Shown here: one piece after another, positions 60,015 through 64,000 of the stretch | How the letters are laid out: each line of letters begins with the position of its first letter | How positions within the stretch are numbered: position 1 is the stretch's first letter | DNA from: Portunus trituberculatus | Taxonomy: Eukaryota > Arthropoda > Malacostraca > Decapoda > Portunidae | Direction: 5' to 3' | NCBI RefSeq assembly: GCF_017591435.1 | Contig: NC_059304.1 | Coordinates: 28,524,020 to 28,588,019, forward strand | DNA: 64,000 nucleotides | Translations under genes and position numbers: made by a program | Notes under the pieces: generated by a model | What the model saw: the letters and a program-made list of their open reading frames with translations, nothing else | Database searches by the model: none | What the model was told of the DNA's origin: nothing

Positions 60015-62821
60015 GAATGTAATGTATTCCAACATAAATGGAGTGATATCGGGATTTTAGAACTCAACGATTACTTGAGGACAAGAACCCAGATATTGTG
60101 GGTCTTACTGAAACAAAACTGAGAGAGGAGAAGACCTGATGATGGTTGGAGAAGGAAATATAATGTTTGGAAAAGAAATAGAGTAGGTAAGATGGGAGGA
60201 GGAGTGATGTTGCTGGTTAAAAAGATATAAAGGTGGATCAAGTGAAAGAAGGTATGGGAAAGGCAGAAGTGCTAAAGATCAGAGCAGAAACTAATGAAGG
60301 AAAAAGAGGCACTACATAGTGGTGTACGTACCACCTAAGACAAATGCATGGTCAGTACAGGAATATGAAGAAATGATAAGTGATACAGGAACATGTCTGG
60401 AAGAAATGTTGGGTGGCTGTGAACGAACTATAATGATGGGAGATTTTAATTGTAAAGAGGTGTGTTGGGAGGACTGGTCAATGGAAGGATCAGAGACAAC
60501 ATGGGAAATACACTATTGACACTGGCAATGGAAAATGTGTTAACTCAGTGGGTCAAAGAAGATACTAGGTTTGGAGGAGAGGGAGCATCGTCAAGACTGG
60601 ACTTGGTCTTTAGTACAGAGCCAATGGTCATTGAGGAGATGAGGGTGGAGTGCCCTTTAGCAAAGAGTGATCATGCAGTTTTGGAGTTCAAGGTGATAGA
60701 TGAAGAGAAATCTAGAAGAAATGAAGAATATAAAGTGGGAAGATGGAATTATGCCAAGACAGATTTTGGAAACCTAAAGAAATTCTTTCAAGAGACAAAT
60801 TGGATGAAATTCAAGAGTGCTAAGGAGCAAATGAAAAGTGGAAGGAATTTATAAAATATACAAAGAAGGTGAGAAAAATTTGTACCAATAAGACAACATA
60901 GAGAAGTTGGAAAGCAGGACTGGTTTAACGATAGATGTGAAAAGGCTAGAACAAGAAAAGAGGATGCATGGAAGAGGTGGAGAAGGAAAAGACGGATTAA
61001 GCAGTGGGAAAGTTACAAAAGAGCAAGAAATGAATATGTGTTGATTAGAAGAGAAGAAAGAAAGAAACAAGAAAAGGATATAATTGATAAATGTAAAGAC
61101 CAACCAAGGCTTTTTACAGACATGTGAACAACAACATCAAAAATAGAGAAAGTATTGAAAGTTTAGAAGTAAATGGAGTATGCAGTGAAGATCCCAGGAA
61201 ATGGCAGAGGCTATGAATGGATGCTTTCGGAAGGTATTCACAAAGGAGACTGCTTTTGACAAACCACTGGTAATGGAACAGAAAGGGATTATGAAGGAGT
61301 TTCAAGTAACTGTGGAGGAGATCAAGAACATGATGGGGAGTTTAGAAGTGAGAAAAGCTGTGGGACCTGATGGGGTATCAGGATGGATTTTAAGAGAATG
61401 CAGGAGCAACTGGCAGAAAAAGTTTGTGAAGTAATTGATGCCTCATTAAGGGAAGGTGTAGTGCCCCAAGACTGGAAAAGAGCTAACATTGTCCCAATCT
61501 ATAAATCAGGTAACAAGAGAGACCCATTGAACTATAGACCAGTGTCACTTACAAGTGTGGTAGCTAAGATGTGTGAGAGGGTGGTGAAGAATAGATGGAC
61601 AGACTTCTTGGAGAAAAATGACATACTTTGTGAGTGTCAATTTGGTTTTAGAAAAGGCGTTCATGCACGACAAACCTGATATGTTACTATTCGAGGGTGA
61701 TAGATGTAATACAGGAAAGAGATGGTTGGGCTGATGGAATATATCTGGATTTAAAAAGGCCTTTGATAAGGTACCACACCAGAGACTGATCTGGAAACTT
61801 GAAATGGTAGGAGGAGTGCATGGCAGTTTACTAAAATGGATGGAAGACTTTTGGTAGGAAGAGAAATGAGAACAATAATTAAGGACAGACCATCAGAATG
61901 GGGATTGGTGGAGAGTGGAGTTCCACAGGGATCAGTGTTGGCACCAGTAATGTTCGCAGTCTACATAAATGACATGGTGGATGGGGTGTCCAGTTATGTG
62001 AGCCTATTTGCAGACGATGCAAAATTGTTAAGAAAAGTGAGATGTGACAAAGATTGCGAACTACTCCAGGAAGACTTGGACAGAATATGGAAATGGAGCT
62101 GTACATGGCAAATGGAGTTCAACACGACAAAATGCAAGAAAATAGAGTTTGGCAAGAGTGAAAGAAGAATCAGGAGTATGTACAAGATAGGAAATGAAGA
62201 CATAAAACCAGTCATGAAGAAAAAGACCTTGGGGTGACAATTACCAATGACCTATCGCCAGAGAGACATATAAACAAAATAATTGGAGAAGTATTGAACT
62301 TATTGAGGAACATAAGAGTGGCGTTCGTATATTTAGATGAAGAAATGATGAAGAAAATAATTACTGCAATGATAAGACCGAGGCTTGAATATGCAACAAT
62401 ACAGTGGGCTCGAACTTAAAGAAACACATAAGGAAACTAGAGAAAGTACAGAGGGCTGCAACAAAATGGTGCCTGACTTAAGAGATTTGACTTATGAAGA
62501 CAGACTGAAAAGAATGCAACTTCCAACCCTGGAAAACAGAAGAGAAAGGGGAGACCTGATAGCAATATACAGAGTGATGATTGGCATGGAAAAATGGATA
62601 GGGAAGATCTGTGTATGTGGAATGGAAGAATGTCGAGAGGGCATGGGAAAAAACTAAAAATGGCCACTTATAGGAGAGATGTGAAAAAATATAGCTTCCC
62701 TCATAGAAGGGTGGAAGCATGGAATAGTTTAGACGTGGAAGTGGTCAACGCAAGGAATATTCATGATTTTAAGAAAAAGCTGGACATTAATAGATATGGA
62801 GACGGGACAACACGAGCATAG
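60015..62821 (+). pseudogene. LINE J ORF2 (EN-RT), frameshifted
   Basis: Endonuclease: ETKLREE region, VYVPPKTNAWSVQEYEEM, MMGDFNCKEVCWEDW, SRLDLVFSTEPMVI, AKSDHAVLEFKV (60319-60854). RT: VRKAVGPDGVSGWILREC, DWKRANIVPIYKSG, RPVSLTSVVAKMCERVV, FGFRKG (61201-61670), GVPQGSVLAPVMFAVYIND, FADDAKLLRKV (61836-62237, catalytic DD intact). C-terminal arm with DLTYEDRLKRMQLPTLENR and a final frame 62594-62821 ending RYGDGTTRA. Several one-base deletions are shared with LINE F. Confidence 0.86.
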
Positions 62822-62865
62822 CTCTTTTCCCGTATGTTACAATTAGGTAAATACAATTAGGTAAA

Positions 62866-62866
62866 T

Positions 62867-62897
<31 letters not shown>

Positions 62898-62938
62898 CAA
62901 CAAATTTTCTAATCTCTCTCTCTCTCTCTCTCTCTCTC
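62866..62938. repeat. (AC)n tail of LINE J and nearby (CT)n
   Basis: AC to about 62893, then CAACAAATTTTC, then CT at 62917-62938. Marks the end of the LINE array. Confidence 0.94.
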
Positions 62939-63094
62939 AAGAGAGAAGGCCCACTTTCCTCTTGAAGGCGATATAGTGACTAAAAATAGCAGCATAATAC
63001 ACAAAGACGACAAGTATGACAAGCTTGCACGAGTTTCCAGGCTGGGGCACTAAGTATATCATACAGGCGGGGTTTTTTAACATCCGGCGCGAAG
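62939..63094. other. Unassigned DNA with a possible piggyBac-like end
   Basis: CCGGCGCGAAGGGGTTAA (63083-63100) resembles the right terminus at 20401-20419 (GCCGGAAGGAAAGGGTTAA). No matching left end was found in the window. Confidence 0.3.
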
Positions 63095-63568
63095 GGGTTA
63101 ATCTTGGGGGGATTAAATTTTTATGAATTAATATTATCTCTTTGAAACCTTAAGACCCTAAATTACCTGATGGTGTAGTTTATTTTTTGATAATTGAATA
63201 CTCCTCCCACCAAGAAGCCATTTTTAAATGTCTCGTGCTATTGCGTCAAAGCATGACTCAAGCCCCACTCAATACATGGCCATGCATCAAGAGGGAGATG
63301 CATCATTTAGCTCTCAGCTGTTTCTGAAATAACGTCCTTATAGGCATTAATTGACGAGAATTAGAATCAGAAACTTCAAGTAGAAGAGAAGACAATAAGA
63401 AATAAACTATCATTTGAGACGGCTGTGGCTGAGAGCTGAACCTTGAACCGTTGCCTCCTCTCCATCATGCGTGTTATTTCCTACTCTGAGAGACCCTCAC
63501 CTCGCTCCACACCTCACTCACTACTATGCTTCTCCATCTTCTCTCTATATCATAAGACTGCTATGATC
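63095..63568 (-). repeat. Dispersed repeat, right copy (inverted relative to 590-1060)
   Basis: Reverse-complement match of 590-1060: AATTACCTGATGGTGTAGT, CATGCATCAAGAGGGAGATG, AACGTCCTTATAGGCATTAA and CTGCTATGATC blocks in the same order. The two copies are about 62 kb apart in opposite orientation. One edge lies about 30 bp from the Penelope-like fragment that follows. Confidence 0.7.
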
Positions 63569-63599
63569 TTACTCCCAGCAACGTCTAATGACATTAGTT

Positions 63600-63959
63600 T
63601 TGTTCGAAACCAATTCTGGCTTCAAAGGTAGAGAAACTTCTGGTTGTTGCTGGATGTTAATAGAAGGTTTCTCTAAATATATAAGCATAGCTTCCATCAT
63701 CTTGAGTCTCGTGATTTCGTTGACTTTTTTCAAGGATTTTGGTTTTTTTCTCCCATGTGCTGTCTCTTTAGCACAAGGCCATTCTCGCTGACATAGTGAT
63801 GGCGTATTGTGCCATCTTCGAGGTGACCAGTGATCCTCTTTGACATGGTAATAGTTGTGAAGCCGATGTACCTTGAATTTAGGTGACTACAATCACCAAT
63901 AGTATATCTATGTTGGTACACGACGTTTTGGCTCCAGCGAGCCCCCTGCAGGAAGTAAA
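63600..63959 (-). pseudogene. Penelope-like element GIY-YIG endonuclease fragment
   Basis: On the minus strand, NVVYQHRYTIGDCSHLNSR leads into YIGFTTITMSKRITGHLED and TIRHHYVSENGLVLKR, then, after a one-base frameshift, ITRLKMMEAMLIYLEKPSI and NIQQQ. This is the C-terminal GIY-YIG nuclease pattern of Penelope-like retroelements: Y..(C)...C....YIG.TT..L..R...H, then an EA..I...KP.IN.Q end. The first conserved Cys reads Y here. The nuclease nicks the target for priming. The RT domain would lie beyond 64000 or is lost. The frame also ends prematurely at CCTTGA (63738). Confidence 0.75.
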
Positions 63960-64000
63960 CGTTGTGTACCAACATAAATGCACTGTTGGTGATTGTAGTC
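63885..64000. repeat. 41 bp inverted repeat with 34 bp loop at the window edge
   Basis: 63885-63925 (GACTACAATCACCAATAGTA and on) and 63960-64000 are reverse complements at 36 of 41 positions. The arms are homologous coding pieces of the Penelope-like nuclease on opposite strands. The right arm probably continues beyond the window. Confidence 0.9.
63944..64000 (+). pseudogene. Second Penelope-like GIY-YIG fragment, opposite strand, cut by the window edge
   Basis: The plus strand reads QEVNVVYQHKCTVGDCS, the same nuclease start as the minus-strand copy but with the expected KC in place of RY. It continues past 64000. The two copies are head to head, separated by about 34 bp. Confidence 0.6.

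Larger units (their letters stand above)
58844..62865 (+). mobile_element. LINE J: full-length CR1-like LINE
   Basis: 4.02 kb from a GC-rich leader through ORF1 (from 59065) and ORF2 to ACAATTAGGTAAATACAATT, AGGTAAATA and AC. It is the full-length relative of LINE F. Confidence 0.91.

Noticed and set aside
40212..62893. CRISPR-like or satellite array reading of the regularly spaced AC tracts
   Set aside because: Spacing is set by LINE lengths of 0.1-4.9 kb, and the tracts are LINE tails.
63083..63100. A second large piggyBac-like element ending at 63100
   Set aside because: Only a right-end-like sequence is visible; no TTAA-flanked left partner was found.

Overview
The window reads as repeat-rich, AT-rich animal DNA and carries no bacterial-type gene organisation. 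Abundant dinucleotide microsatellites, tRNA-derived SINEs with a CAC-anticodon-like head, CR1-type LINEs ending in (AC)n, a DIRS retrotransposon, Tigger/pogo-like and piggyBac-like DNA elements and a Penelope-like fragment together suggest an arthropod, most likely a decapod crustacean. The decapod call rests on recalled resemblance of the SINE and of the jockey-like LINE at 8-14 kb to crab repeats; it is inference. No intact host gene was found. Two short stretches (3366-3578 and 21945-22022, the latter with good splice signals) are possible host exons.

Layout. 1-8.1 kb: mostly unassigned DNA, microsatellites and a TA-flanked DNA transposon (4263-6623) that holds a second TIR element, a SINE and several microsatellites. 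8.1-14.1 kb: a minus-strand LINE split by a 3 kb TA-flanked element (10162-13183), which itself contains two Tigger-like copies set between three (TA)n tracts. 14.4-20.4 kb: a TTAA-flanked piggyBac-like element filled by two minus-strand CR1-like LINEs and a SINE end. 20.4-24.6 kb: unassigned DNA, a candidate exon, another TA-flanked element split by a LINE, a foldback and a broken tyrosine recombinase. 24.6-36.7 kb: a near full-length LINE (D) split by a complete DIRS-type retroelement (25917-32757), whose recombinase gene is split by a TTAA-flanked piggyBac-like MITE; a solo-LTR-like insertion lies near the LINE 3' end. 36.7-52.7 kb and 53.7-62.9 kb: two runs of plus-strand CR1-like LINEs (E, F, G, H; then I, a fragment, K, J), arranged head to tail. 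62.9-64 kb: a repeat that is an inverted copy of 590-1060, then two head-to-head Penelope-like GIY-YIG fragments.

Main observation. Almost every LINE, and most of the SINEs, begin directly after an (AC)n tract that is the tail of the previous element, and end in a new (AC)n tail, always in the same orientation. This suggests a retrotransposon family that targets its own (AC)n tails and so builds tandem arrays. AC-microsatellite-specific non-LTR elements are known in the R1 clade (for example Mino); here the proteins look CR1/L2-like. The DIRS element is the best-preserved autonomous architecture (Gag, RT-RNase H, tyrosine recombinase, inverted terminal repeats and internal complementary region), damaged by two in-frame TGA codons, a frameshifted Gag and the MITE insertion. 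Most LINE frames are broken by single-base indels in homopolymers, so some lesions may be sequencing errors.
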